NCBI GenBank assembly: GCA_037367355.1
Contig: JAVSCG010000024.1
Coordinates: 1-20,000 of the forward strand
From: Neoscytalidium dimidiatum
Lineage: Eukaryota > Ascomycota > Dothideomycetes > Botryosphaeriales > Botryosphaeriaceae
Direction: 5' to 3'
Length of the DNA: 20,000 bases
The translations under genes and the position numbers were made by a program. The notes under the pieces were generated by a model. That model made no database searches. It saw only the letters and a list, made by a program, of their open reading frames with translations, and was not told where the DNA came from. Shown here piece by piece: positions 8,590 to 19,795 of this stretch (positions are counted from its first letter, which is position 1; each line of letters starts with the position of its first letter).

Positions 8590-10427
8590 TTTTTTAATAT
8601 CTCGTAGCGTATATACTCGTCCTATTCTTTAACCGAGATTAAGATATCCTTCTACTAAGTCTATTGTCCCCGCTTAATCTTACGCCTTTAGTAGATCTAT
8701 TCGTTACGTACTTAGTACTAGAAGGTAGATTTATCGTATTTTTTATCGGGTATCTATTATAGGGTGCCGTAGCTCTATATAGCCGTGCCGTAACGGTAGA
8801 GAGTATAGGCTATATCGCGTAGAGACGTAAGGTCTCGTTACTATTATATTCTCTAGACTTCTTCTTTAAGCTAGAATACTACCTTATCGGCCGTTTTTAA
8901 TAGCGATTTCTTCTAGGGGTACTATACGTCGTTCTTAAAAAACTATAAGCTAAGTTTTTCGTTTCTTATCTAGTACTATTACGGTAGTAGATCTATTCTC
9001 GATTTAGGGGTCTAGTAGATTATAGAAGTATAACTAGATTCGATATTTTTTATATCTTTATACTAGTTTAGATATTCGGCGATCTAGTTAAGTATAGCCT
9101 AGTTCTACTATTACTCGATAGTTTCTACCTTGCTAGATTCCGGTATACTATCGTATAGTTCTTCGATTTCGCTATTTACGAGATCTTCGTCGGCCGGGAA
9201 GTATCTTTCGATATCTTTCTTTATAGCCTCTTCTAATTTTCGGAGTATTATATTAAGTCGTCGTAGCTTACTAGGATACTACTCCGTAGCGTTCTTATCG
9301 CTCTAGTAGATAATATAATCGTCGTTATAGTACGCTATCTAGCTTAGAGCTATATAGTCTACTATTTTTATAGTAGCGATTTCTCGAGGCGCCTCCTATA
9401 TCTAGATAGCCGCTACTACTTTTCGTAACTTTTTCTTTAAGTATTTATATCCTACGCTCTATTTATCTCTATATTAGATATATAGTCTTTTCTTATAGAG
9501 CTCTTTTTCTTTCTTACTCTATTTTCTTTTCTTACCTCTATTATTACCGTTCTACTTTTTCTTACTTTTATTCTAACGGACTATATTATCTATTTCTATA
9601 GCGTTCCCTCCTTTCTAGGTATAGTAAGGCCTAGCTTACCTTAAGATATTAGCGTTATACTCTTTCTTATCGAACTACCTCTTTATACGACGCTTATCTA
9701 TAAGTAGGGCTAGCTTAATTATATCGTTAAGGGTTTCTAGTTCCTTATAATACGTTATAGCCTCTTTAATCTCGTCCCTTAGTCCTTAGTAGTAGAAGGT
9801 ACGTAGCGTAAGATCGAAGTATCTATCTATAAGGTATACTACGTCTTAGAATTTAGCTATATAGTTCTATATCGTTCCTTTCTATTTTAGACTTATAAGG
9901 GTCCTAGTAGCTAGACGGTTCTTATTAACGCTACTAAAGACTACCTTAAGCTACTTCGTAAAGTTTTAATAGTCGCTAAAGATTATTAAGATTATTTCGG
10001 ACTATAAGTATATAGGTTTCTTCTAGTATTTACGCTTAAAAGATCGGAACTACTATTCCGTCGATTCTCTAAGGTAGGTACTAGCGTATAGAACTTATTC
10101 GACGGGGCCGGCGAAGTTACCGTATATAAAGTATATATAGTTATTTAGCTACGTAATAAAGGCTTAGATCTTTTTTTAGTCTTCGTAGTATAGGTCTAGC
10201 TTTAGAATCTTAACCTTAGTAGCCGATAGTAGAGCTAGTACCTAGATAAGCTAAGTACGTAAGATTACGTTTTTATTTCGAAGTTCTAGAATTATATTAA
10301 GTAGCTTCTCGTTAGTCGGTATATTAGAGTATTAGTTTCCTACTACTATACTATATTACGGCGGTTACTACGAGCCTAGAGTATTCTACGCTTCTTATAC
10401 GTACTTACTACTAGATACGTCCGCTAT
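8590..10427 (-). pseudogene. gag: Outer Gypsy gag
   Basis: Minus-strand capsid polyprotein. The inferred start is ATA (former ATG) at 10427-10425, followed by GCG GAC GTA. The same phase is confirmed at 9185. Retrotransposon-gag core features are visible: KVKILKLDLYYED near 10200, a stop-KGTI-stop-NYIAKF motif near 9880-9850 (QxGTIxxYxxxF-like), LRTFYY-stop-GLRDEIKEAI and LNDIIKLALLIDKRR around 9800-9690. A Lys-rich stretch (about 9500-9600) and an acidic C-terminal part with ERYFPADEDLVNSEIEELY (about 9210-9150) follow. Cys-rich knuckles are not clear because Cys would now read Tyr. The frame stays readable to near 8590, giving over 600 codons, long for gag. Confidence 0.78.
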
Positions 10428-10870
10428 AATAGCTAATACTATTAGTACTTCTTAGAGTAAGAGAATACTTTCTATTTTCTAATTAAATCGCTTTCTTTCC
10501 TATAAGGATAGTAGTTAAAGTATAACGACGGGGCCTCTACTACTAGGCTTCGGAGTTACCTAGTAGGTTTAGATTTATCGAAGGGTTTACCTTAAAGACG
10601 AGGAAAGAGGAGTAATAATAAAATAAGAAGTTACGTAATATAGGAGTTCGATAGGCCTTATTACCTCTAAGTTAATATAGTATTAAGTCGGAACTTTAAG
10701 TTAACTACGAGGGTCTAAGTACTATCTAACGAGCGTGTCTATATACTATAGAAGAACTATAATAATCTAGATCTAGATATAGTAGATTTATCGAGGGTAG
10801 ATATATAGTACTTAGATCTATAGAGATCTAAAGTATATCGTATATAATACGCGGCGCTTAGGTTCGTTTC
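10428..10870 (-). other. Outer element leader and probable 5' LTR
   Basis: Between the outer gag start and the LINE 3' end. It should hold the 5' leader and 5' LTR of the minus-strand element. I see clustered short inverted words (TAGATCTAGATATAG, TAGATCTATAGAGATCTA) near 10770-10835 but cannot fix LTR ends or a primer-binding site without the partner LTR. Confidence 0.4.
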
Positions 10871-10879
10871 CCGATTCCC

Positions 10880-11290
10880 GCCTTTTTTAATCGTACGAGC
10901 GGCTAGTATTACCGTTCCGCCGTATTTATTCTTATCGACTTCCTACTTCTTACTCGTACGGGTTTATAATCTTTTACGGCTATAACGCCTGTATATTCTA
11001 GGGCTCGTAATAATAGCCTAGAATCTATTCTAGTTAAATAGATTTACTATTATTTACTAGCGTTTTAGCGGCGTTTATAGCCTTAATTTACGCTAGTTAT
11101 CTTAGTTTCCTAGATAGCTTTTTTAGACGGTAGAGTATAGCCTAGTTATCTACGTAGACTCTAATATTTTTTAGAAATATATCTATTATTAACGGCTAGC
11201 TTAAGGGCTCTTATAAGAGCCTTAAGTTTACTATTATATACTAGATTATCTTCGCTAATATTACTAATAACGAGAATAGTTTTATCTCTA
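10880..11290 (-). pseudogene. LINE ORF2, RNase H domain
   Basis: C-terminal RNase H in the same frame as the RT. The motif VYVDN-stop-AILYRLKKLS is at about 11166-11118, matching the IYxDNQAAL motif with its catalytic Asp at 11160-11158. IKAINAAKTLVNNSKSI and LE-stop-ILGYYYEP (about 11085-11010) match the LxWVPGHxxxxGN part with His turned to Tyr. The exact stop is unclear; the frame remains readable to about 10880. Confidence 0.77.
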
Positions 11291-11299
11291 AAATAGTCT

Positions 11300-13679
11300 T
11301 TTCTCTTATTTATTATAGCTATTACTTCTATATTGGTTTATTTTAATATTAAGCTAGTATTTATATATATAGTAATAAAGTTATCTAGAGGGTTTTTTAG
11401 TTTATTTAGATATTCTTTTATTTTTTCTTCTTTATTTAGCTTTAAAATTTTAACTAAAAAGAGAATAAAAAGCTCCTATAATAAAAAGTAGAAGAAATTA
11501 CTATTCTTAAGATTATAGAGTTTATTCTTTAAGAAATTTTTAACTTTCTTAATATAGAAGCTTTCGTATTTAATATCTTTCTTTAGAAGAATTTAAATAG
11601 GGTATTTTCGATCTAATTTTAGACTTTATAAGGCGTAGAAGCGTAGATTATTTTCTAGATATAGATTTATAGATAGGATTATAGCTTCTATTTTAAAGGA
11701 AGTAATTAGGACTATTTTAAAAACGTCTAGTATTTTCTATAAAGCTAGATTCTAGAGTATTATAGCTTTTTATTTAAAGTTTTTCTAGTTTTTCTAATAT
11801 AGAATAGAGTTATAATTAAAGATAAACGTAATATAAACTAGATATAGCTACTATACTATATTTATAAAGAGTCCGCGTTTAATATTAGCTAGCTAACTTA
11901 TTCTTAATAGTATTAAACAAGCTTAGCTAGTTCTTATTTTAACGTATTCTTTAAAATTAAGAAGGGAGTTAAGAAAAACTTCTAGATAGTAGACTAGAGT
12001 TTCTAATTCTATAATTATACTATTAGATAATTTAAAAGTCGATTTTCTAGCTATTTTTTCTTTTAAAAAGTATATTAATTTAGTTTTTTTAAGATTAAAT
12101 TATATAGTATTCTTAGCGTCTAGTTTATAAAGTCTTTTTACTTCGTTTTCTAGTATTTAAATATTCTTTTTCTAGCTTTTAAAGCTTACTATTAAAGAGA
12201 TATTATTAACGTAAGATAGTAGAGTTACGAAGTTCGTCTTAAAAAGATCTTAGATATAAATAAAAAATAGTATTAGTAAGACGGGGCTTTCTTATAGAAT
12301 TTCTATATTTATACTATTAAATTCTTCTATATTTCTATTAAAATTAAGACGTAGTTATCTAGAATTTAAAAAAGTTCTAATCTATACTAGTAGGTTAGTA
12401 GATAGCTTTAACTTTTCTAAAATTTTAGAGAGTTTTTCTTACGCTATATAGTTATAAGCGCCTTATATATTAAGAAAGAAAATAGACGTTTTAAGCTCTA
12501 TCTTTTAATTTTCCTCTACTAAATTTACGAGAATAAAGTAGGCGTCTATAGTAGGTTTTTTAAGCCGTCCTTCTATTTATAAAGAATAGATTAGATTTAT
12601 AGTTTTCGCTAGAAAACCTAGGCGTTTAGCTATAAGTTATTTAATTACTTTTCCTAGATAGTTTAATAAAGAAATAACCCGGTAAGCCTTAGAATTTATA
12701 TAGTCTAGCTTCTTTAATTTCTTTAAAATTACCTTCGTAGCTTATCTCTAGTATTTAAGTTAATAATTATATTTAAATAAATTTAAATAGACTAAATAAA
12801 AGATCTTAGAAGACGCTTTATAGGCTTAAATAATAATTTCTTATAGTATTAAATCTAGGTCTAGCGTCGTTTCTTTTATTTAGTTTAAATATATCTTTTT
12901 AAGTTCTATTTTATCTAATTTAGGCTATTTCTAGTTAGTATTTATTTAGTAATTATCTTACTTATTTTATATTTATACGGTAGAAGATAGGGGAAATAAT
13001 ATTTCTTTTAAAGCGTAGCTTTTTTCCTCTTAGTTATCTTTTAAATAGTTATTCTTTACTCTAATTATAGATATCTATTTAATAGGATAGTATTTTATAT
13101 AGGCTATTAATTTAAAGATATTTTCTAGAATATTTTTATTAAGAAATAAATTCTAGTACTCCTTTTTAAGCTTTTAAATTAATAAGAAGTACTTATTACG
13201 GGTTTTTAGAAATTCTTATTTATTTATAAGTTCTAATAAACGTCGTATAAGCCGTATTTATTTTAAAAAGTTCTTTTAGGCCTCTAAAATTTCTTTAGTC
13301 TACTAGGGTTTTTAGTAGGCTTATAGGGTAATTTTAGAGATAATAATATCTACCGTTTATCTTATTAAGTTTAAGAGGGATTCTTCTAATTTATCTAATA
13401 AGAGGACCTCGTAAAATCTACTTTTTAGAATATTTAGGCTAAGATTTTCTTCGTTCTTTAAAGTAGATAGTTAGAAGGCTATCTTCTTTATAAAGTTTAA
13501 GGCTTTTTCTTTAAAAATCTTAATAAATTTTTCCTAGTCGGCTTTTTTTTAAATTAAATCTAAGAGTATTAGATTTATTCTAGTTTAATTATTATTTTAA
13601 CTAGATTTTAAATAGAATTAAAAAATAGTCTAAACTAATAGATTTAAGAATCTACTAGTTAGAAATTCTATTTTTTAGC
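11300..13679 (-). pseudogene. LINE ORF2, reverse transcriptase domain
   Basis: LINE RT. Motifs in order on the minus strand: YRVISLLNYLGKVIK (about 12690), KRLGFLAKTINLIYSL-stop-IEGR, then FFLNI-stop-GAYNYIA-stop-EKL for motif A (normally FLDIxGAFDxV), GIPQESPVSPILF seen as EIL-stop-ESPVLLILF, and SYVNNISLIVSF at 12219-12184 for the catalytic YVDD. Both Asp of YVDD (12207-12202) and the Asp of motif A read Asn, since GAT after T is a RIP target. A thumb-like region with KKTKLIYFLKEK follows. The enzyme cannot be active. Confidence 0.9.
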
Positions 13680-14330
13680 GTAAAGAATACTAGAGTTAAA
13701 TCTATAACTATAGGTCTTTCTAAATATAGGTAATAGAAGATATCTTTATCTAGTATATTTTTAAGGCTTAGATTATTAGATTTAATCTAGTTAATTAGTT
13801 CGAAGACTTTATTTAATAGCGGGAACCTTAAGTTCTACTATAAGTAGTAAATATTAAAATCCCCGGCTATAATACTAGGAAATTCTAGTATATAGTAACC
13901 TAGAATTTATACTAGTATATAGAGAGAATTATCTATTTTTTATTTCTTTTAGTTATATAAGTTAAAGAGATAGAAGAAGTTATTTCTCTTTCTAACTTTT
14001 AGAGCTATTAGATTAGGAGATTTTAAGACCGTATTATTATAGTTAATATCTATTTCTATAAGAAAATAAGAGATATATACTAACGTATATAGTCTTTCTA
14101 TAAGGCGATAATCTAAAAGAATTTAAATAAATAAGGGGTAATTTACCGACTATCTTTTATATAGATTTTCGAATATAATTAGCTAAGGTTCTTATATAAG
14201 AATTAAGCTAATTTTAAGCTCTATTACTCTACTTAGAAGGCTCTCTATAGCTAGAGTATTTCTATTTAAATTAGCTTAAAAAACCCTTAGTTTATCTATT
14301 TAAAAGAGTAAATTATAGAATATTAAAATA
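13680..14330 (-). pseudogene. LINE ORF2, APE-like endonuclease domain
   Basis: The domain that nicks target DNA for LINE integration. It starts near 14287 with LRVF-stop-ANLNRNTLAIESLL, matching the QxNLxRs start of Tad1-type endonucleases. ISLILI-stop-EP (QEP motif) follows, then IIAGDFNIYYL around 13875-13843, the conserved GDFN motif with its Asp intact and HH turned to YY. VIDLTLVFF near 13690 matches the terminal SVIDLTFAS motif. The frame here differs by one from that of the RT, so an indel lies between about 13690 and 12700. Confidence 0.87.
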
Positions 14331-14418
14331 GTACTAATATTTCTACTCTTTATAAGTCTTATATCTAGTAAAAAAGTACGTATACTCTTTTATTTAATAT
14401 ATATTTTTATAGTATAGG

Positions 14419-14620
14419 TATTAAACGCCGGCTCGTAGATAGATAGATAGCTAGAGACTAACGTAGGAAGAAGGCTACTAGCGTATTATCGGTAAAACTC
14501 TAGCGGCCGGGCGAAGGATAAACCTTAACTAAGGCTAGCTTATTAAAACCTTCTTTCTATTAAATCGTCTATTTATAAATATAAGCCCTTTATTCTTCTA
14601 TTAACTTTCTATCTACTATA
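14419..14620 (+). repeat. Copy A 5' LTR
   Basis: About 202 bp, beginning TATTAAACGCCGG and ending ATCTACTATA (originally probably TGTTA...CTACA). The match to 17453-17655 defines it. A TATA-like TTTATAAATATAAG lies at about 14570-14584. The primer-binding site adjoins its end. The ends may be off by a few bases. Confidence 0.75.
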
Positions 14621-14632
14621 TGGTTCTTATAT
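14621..14632 (+). other. Copy A primer-binding site
   Basis: TGGTTCTTATAT follows the LTR directly. A TGG start is the norm for sites pairing with the CCA end of a tRNA. In copy B the same place reads TAGTC, consistent with RIP of the TGG. The tRNA was not identified. Confidence 0.55.
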
Positions 14633-14681
14633 TTAATTCAATTATAATTTCTATTAGGGAAAAGATAGCTAGTTACTAGAG

Positions 14682-16040
14682 ATACCTCCTCGCTATCGTT
14701 CGTACGCGTTCCGCTAAGCTAATACTAAAGAAACCTCTTTAGAATTTCTTTTAAACTCTTATACGCTCGCTAATAATTATATAGATATAGAGTCTATAGA
14801 TATCTTTAAAGGGAATTTAATAGTTTTCTTCTTTATATTAGCGTAAAGAGATTTAGTACTACTAGAAGTCTTAGACTTTAATAAAGTTAACTTAAGAGCT
14901 AGTACCTCTAGCTCTAATAATATATAAAGTTAGTATTAAGATAGCGCTTAGAGTATCTACTCTAAATACGCTTTAAAAGATAATAGAGGTAATTTATTAG
15001 CGCTACTATAGGTCTTAGACCTTACTAGTAACTCTAAGAGAGTATAGAGACTCTAGAAGACTTTAAAAACGCTTCGCGTACTCTAATAGGCGTTCGCGCC
15101 TAAAAGATAGCGGCTAGCTAGTATATTACTAAAGAGCGCTAGCGAAAATTAAAGTAAGAAGCGGCTTAAGATACTAGTAAAGATAAAGCTACTAAAGCTT
15201 AAGATAAAAACTTAGAAGATTTTTAATAAGTAAATTATAGTAGTAGAGAATAAGTTTAAAATTATTTATACGGACTATAACTATTAATAGCGTATATAGT
15301 AGATTATATAAAACTTAGACTTATACTTAAACTTTATATAGAAAGCGTACTATCGTCTAAGCGAAGAAAAAATAAAGAATCTACTCTTATAAGAGAAGTT
15401 TAAGTAAATACTTTAAAATATTATTTATAATTTCGTAGTTAAATACTTTAATAATATAGTTAAGTATTATACTTATATTATAAGGCCGAGCTAGAAGTTT
15501 AATAGCTTTCTAGTCTATATATAATAGTTTAAATAATAGTTTATCTATCGCTAGAAGGTTAAAGACTAGTAAATTAACTAGTAGTTCTTTTATATTACTT
15601 TAGAGCTCTATTTAAAGCTCTATGAGCTTTAGTTTATAGAGCGGGTTAAAACGATTAATAATATATTCGCCGAGATCTACTACGTAAAATAAATCTTAGC
15701 TATCGTCTAGGCGATAGACGATAAGCCCGCTAGCGAAAAGCTAGATAAACGCGTCTACTAGAACGGCCCCCTAAGAACTTTATACGAAGATAAAAGAAAA
15801 AAGCCTTAACCTATTAAAGACGGAGGATTAAAGAGTATCGCTAGAGAGTCTAGCTAATTCTATAGAGACGCTAGGCTTCTATAGGGCCCCTATAGAGGAA
15901 ATAGTCTATTTAAAAAGAGCGACTTCTTTAGAAATAATAAGCTCTAGATAGAAAAAGTAAAGCTCTTATAGTTAAGCTAATTTAGCTACGCCTAGAGCCG
16001 CCTATAGAGAAGGTAGTAAAGAGAATAGTTATTAATATTA
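14682..16040 (+). pseudogene. gag: Copy A gag
   Basis: Capsid-type polyprotein frame. The inferred start is ATA (former ATG) at 14682, then CCT CCT CGC TAT CGT. One frame reads through to about 16040 with numerous TAG/TAA codons. Recognisable parts include TKETSLEFLLNSYTLANN, IESIDIFKGNL, LKDNRGNLLALL, VVENKFKIIYTDYNY and FNSFLVYI. ITLELYLKLYEL and ERVKTINNIFAEIYYVK follow, then ILAIV-stop-AIDDKPASEKLDKRVY near 15700-15750. The C-terminal part is rich in basic residues and Asn. No zinc knuckle is visible. The same frame is conserved in copy B. Confidence 0.75.
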
Positions 16041-17452
16041 GACTTAAGAAAATAGTAGAAGATATTTCTCTTCTACACGTACTATATAATAGCGGATATT
16101 AATTAAATTTTATTAACTAAACTCTAGTTAAACGCCTTACTATCGTATATATATTTAAAAAGACTTATAGATTATAGAAGTACTTTCTTAATAATAATTC
16201 TATAAAGATTTAAAATCTATATCTACTATTAATTACTACTACTAACTCTTAAAGCGTTATATATATAGTAGGTCTTTAGTACTTCTAGAGCGTCTTCTTT
16301 ATAGATTATAATCTAGTCTTAAAATAGAATTAGCTAATAGAGACGAACTTTATAATCTCTTTTTATATTAGAAAGTTTATATAAGATACTACTAACGCGT
16401 CGCGTCTTATTATTATATCGACCTAATAGTTTATTATAATCGTTAAGTAGAATAAAAAAATATACGCTCTTTATCTTTTAGAGTACGTACTATAACTAAT
16501 AGTATTTACTTTCTAGAAACTAAGTTAGCTACTAGCTAGCGTATCTCTAGAAAAAGAAGAGAAAGAAGCCTAAATAGAAGAGAATTTAAATTCTAACTAG
16601 CCTATAAGACTTAAGTAGAAAGAGATATAGAAGACTAGACGCCGCCTAATTACTATCTATACGCCTTATTCTAAGATAGACTAGCTATTAAATACGATTC
16701 TATAGCTAGTAGTAAGTCTCGTCGAAAAGAATAAGCTTTTAACCCCCTATTAAGAGAATAAGAACGTCTTTCTAAATAAGTAAAATCTAATACTAGTATT
16801 ATACTTCTAATATAATTATACTATCGAGTTAAAAGCTAGTAAGACGCCGCTTTAACTTCTAATCTATAATCTTTTCTAGAAGAAGTTATAGATTCTCTAT
16901 AAATATATTAATAGAGCTCTTATAAAAGAATAAATCTAACTAAGTAAATCGCCCGTAGGTATACTTATACTCTTCGTATCTAAGATAGACGATATTATAC
17001 GCCTTTATATTAACTTCCGCGGTTTAAACTATATTATAGTTAAGAATTAATATCTACTACTACTTATTAATACGCTTCTAAACTAGTTAAATAAGGCGAA
17101 AGTATTTACTAAGCTAGATTTACGTAACGCGTACTACTATATTTATATCTAAAAAAAAAACGAGTAGAAGACGATCTTTAAGACGCGTTTTAGTTTATAT
17201 AAATATAATATTATATTGTTTAGACTTATAAATATACTAGTAATCTTCTAGCGTTATATCTACGCGATACTAGAGCCGTTAGTAGATAGAATTTATATTA
17301 TTTATCTAGATAATATTCTAATCTACTCTTCTAATAAACGCTAGTATATTATAGATATAAAGTAGGTTCTCGCTAGACTTTATAAATAAAAGCTCTACTA
17401 TAAGCTCTCTAAGTATATCTTTTATATAATATAAGTAGAATTTCTAGGGTTT
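16040..17452 (+). pseudogene. pol: Copy A pol: protease and partial RT
   Basis: The frame is -1 relative to gag. The protease active site reads LYNSGY-stop-LNFIN-stop-TLVKRL at 16082-16135; the catalytic Asp is Asn at 16088-16090 (TGAT to TAAT). Further on come IELKASKTPL (about 16828) and GILILFVSKIDDIIRLYINFRGLN (start of RT, about 16957-17028). LLINTLLN-stop-LNKAKVFTKLDLRNAYYYIYI follows, then IIYLDNILIYSS at about 17297-17332, where the second Asp of YLDD reads Asn. The frame ends at VEFLGF just before 17453. RNase H and integrase are absent here because copy B begins. Confidence 0.88.
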
Positions 17453-17655
17453 TATTAAACGCCGGCTTATAGATAAATAGATAGCTAGAGACTAACGTAG
17501 AGAGAAGGCTACTAGTATATCGCCGGCGGAATTCTAGCGGCCGGGCGGAGAGTAAAACCTCGACCGAGGCTAGTCTACTAAAACCTCCTCTTTATTAAAT
17601 CGTCTATTTATAAATATAAGCTCTTTATTCTTCTATTAACTTTCTATCTACTATA
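17453..17655 (+). repeat. Copy B 5' LTR
   Basis: About 203 bp, TATTAAACGCCGG to TCTACTATA, aligned to 14419-14620. The primer-binding site after it reads TAGTCTTTAT, matching TGGTTCTTAT of copy A after RIP. Aligned differences include several two-base CG/TA exchanges. Confidence 0.75.
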
Positions 17656-17716
17656 TAGTCTTTATATTTAATTTAATTATAATTTCTACTAGAGAAAAGA
17701 TAGCTAGTTACTAGAG

Positions 17717-19075
17717 ATATCTTCTCGCTATCGTCTATACGCGTCTCGCTAAGCTAACGCTAAAGAAACCCCTTTAAAATTTCTTTTAGACTTCTATACG
17801 TCCGCTAACGATTATATAGATATAGAGTCTATAGATATTCTTAAAGAAGACTTAATAATTCTTTTTTTTATACTAGTATAAGAAGACTTAGTACTACTAA
17901 AAGCCTTAGACTCTAATAAAGTTAATCTAAGAGCTAGTATTTCTAGCTTTAATAACGCGTAAAGTTAGTATTAAGATAGCGCTTAGAGTATCTACTCTAA
18001 ATACGCTTTAAAAGATAATAAAGATAATCTATTAGCGCTATTATAGATCTTAGATCTTACTAGTAACTTTAAGAGAGTATAGAGACTCTAAAAGACTTTA
18101 GAAACGCTTTATATACTTTAATAGACGTTCGCGCCTAAAAGATAGTAACTAGCCGATATACTACTAAAGAATACTAGTAAAGACTAAAGTAAAAAGCGGC
18201 TTAAGACGCTAATAAAGATAAAGCTACTAAAATTTAAGATAAAAATTTAAAAGACCTTTAACGAATAGATTATAGTAGTAGAGAATAAGTTTAAAATTAT
18301 TTATACGAACTATAACTATTAATAGCGTACGCGGTAGACCGTATAGAGTCTAGACCCGCGTTTAAATCTCGCGTAGAAAGCGTACCGCCGCCTAAGCGAA
18401 GAAAAAATAAAGAGTCTACTTTTAAAAGAGGAGTTTAAGTAAATACTTTAGAATATTATTCGTAATCCCGTAGTTAAACGCTTTAATAATATAGTCGAGT
18501 ATTATATTTATATTATAAGGCTAGACTAGAAGTTTAATAGCTTTCTAGCCTATATATAATAGTTCGAATAATAGTTTATCTATTACTAAAAGATCGAAAA
18601 CTAGTAGATTAACTAGTAGTTCTCTTATATTACTCTAAAGCTTCGTCTAAAGCTCTATAAGCTTTAGTTTATAAAGCGGATTAAGATAGTTAACGATATA
18701 TTTATCGAGATCTACCGCGTAAAATAAATCTTAGCTATCGCTTAGACGGTAGACGATAAGCTCGCTAATAGAAAGCTAGATAAACGCGTTTACTAGAACG
18801 ACCTTCTAAGAACTCTATATAAAAATAAAAGAAAGAAGCCTTAACTTACTAGAGATAAAGAGTTAAGAAGTATTATTAGAGGATCTAGCTAATCTTATAA
18901 GGACGCCGGGCCTTCGTAGAGCCTCTATAAGAGAAATAGTCTATCTAAAAAGAGCGACTTCTTTAGAGGTAATAAGCTCTAAACGGAAAAAGCGAAGCTT
19001 TTATAATTAAGCTAATCTAGCTACGCCTAGAGCCGCCTATAAAGAGAGTAGTAAAAAGAATAGTTATTAACGTTA
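17717..19075 (+). pseudogene. gag: Copy B gag
   Basis: The counterpart of copy A gag, with the inferred start ATA at 17717 (offset 3035). The frame is confirmed near 18755 (DDKLANRKLDKRVY, where copy A has DDKPASEKLDKRVY). It is full length but riddled with TAG/TAA. Confidence 0.75.
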
Positions 19076-19795
19076 GACTTAAGAGAATAATAGAAGATAT
19101 CTCTTTTTTACGCGTACTATACAATAGCGAGTATTAATTAAATCTTATTAACTAGACTCTAGTTAAACGTCTTACTATCGTACGTATATCTAGAAAGACT
19201 TATAAGCCGTAGATATACTTTCTTAATAATAATTCTATAAAGATTTAGAATTTATATTTATTATTAATTATTACTATCGACTTCTAGAGTATTGCGTATA
19301 TAATAGATTTCTAATACTTCTAAAGCGCCTTCTTTATAGATTATAACTTAGTCTTAAAATAGAATTAGCTAGCGAAGATAGACTCTATAATCTCTTTCTA
19401 TACTAAAAAGTTTATATAAGATACTACTAATATATCGCGTTTTATTATTATATCGATCTAATAGTTTATTATAATTATTAAGTAAAGTAAGATAGTATAC
19501 GCTCTCTATCTTCTAAAGTATATACTATAACTAATAATATTTACTCTTTAAAAGCTAAGTTAGCTACTAGCTAGCGTATCTCTAGAAGAAAAAGAGAAAG
19601 AAGTCTAGATAAAAAAAGATCTAAATTCTAACTAGCTCGTAGAATCTAAGTAGAGAGAGATATAGAAGACTAGACGTTATCTAGTCGCCGTCTATACGCT
19701 TTACTCTAATAGACTAGCTATTAAATACAATCTTATAGCTAGTAGCGAGTCTCGCTAAGAAGAATAAGCTTCTAGTCTTCTATTAGAAGAACGAG
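19075..19795 (+). pseudogene. pol: Copy B pol: protease, truncated before RT
   Basis: The frame is -1 relative to its gag, as in copy A. The protease motif LYNSEY-stop-LNLIN-stop-TLVKRL is at 19117-19170; the catalytic Asp again reads Asn (19123-19125) and the Gly reads Glu. It remains colinear with copy A to about 19795, ending near the SLAKKNKLL region, then stops matching. Confidence 0.77.

Larger units (their letters stand above)
8050..10870 (-). mobile_element. Outer Ty3/Gypsy element, 5' part on minus strand
   Basis: Carries, in minus-strand order, a leader/LTR region, gag, protease and the start of the linker, and is then split by the chromovirus at 8050/311. It is distinct from the chromovirus: the protease reads DSRA-stop-GNF rather than DTGS, and the gag sequences differ. 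The RT and 3' LTR are outside the window. The right boundary near 10870 is approximate because no second LTR is available for comparison. Confidence 0.78.
10871..14418 (-). mobile_element. Tad1/I-type LINE, 5' end missing, RIP-inactivated
   Basis: A non-LTR retrotransposon on the minus strand with the ORF2 order APE-like endonuclease, RT, RNase H, typical of fungal Tad1 and related I-clade LINEs. No ORF1 is seen: about 90 bp upstream of the endonuclease the LTR of copy A begins at 14419. Base composition differs from the Gypsy elements, being much more AT-rich with few CG. The 3' end is approximate; no clear poly(A) tail or target duplication was found. Confidence 0.85.
14419..17452 (+). mobile_element. 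Gypsy family 3, copy A (5' part)
   Basis: LTR, gag, protease and the first part of RT on the plus strand, ending at VEFLGF of the RT where a second LTR of the same family begins. It matches copy B with an offset of 3034-3035 bases. It lies just upstream of the LINE endonuclease, so it probably inserted into the 5' part of the LINE. The rest of copy A would be expected to the right of copy B, outside the window. Confidence 0.87.
17453..19795 (+). mobile_element. Gypsy family 3, copy B (5' part)
   Basis: A second copy in the same orientation, with LTR, gag, protease and the pol region before RT. It is colinear with copy A to about 16760/19795 and then loses similarity. It begins exactly where the copy A RT is cut, which suggests B inserted into A. 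The two copies differ mainly by transitions and by paired CG/TA swaps. Confidence 0.85.

Noticed and set aside
8750..8830. Tyr-rich stretch YSLYSLPLRHGY or YTLYRYGT on the minus strand as a Gag zinc knuckle
   Set aside because: Restoring Cys/His does not give CX2CX4HX4C spacing in the gag frame.
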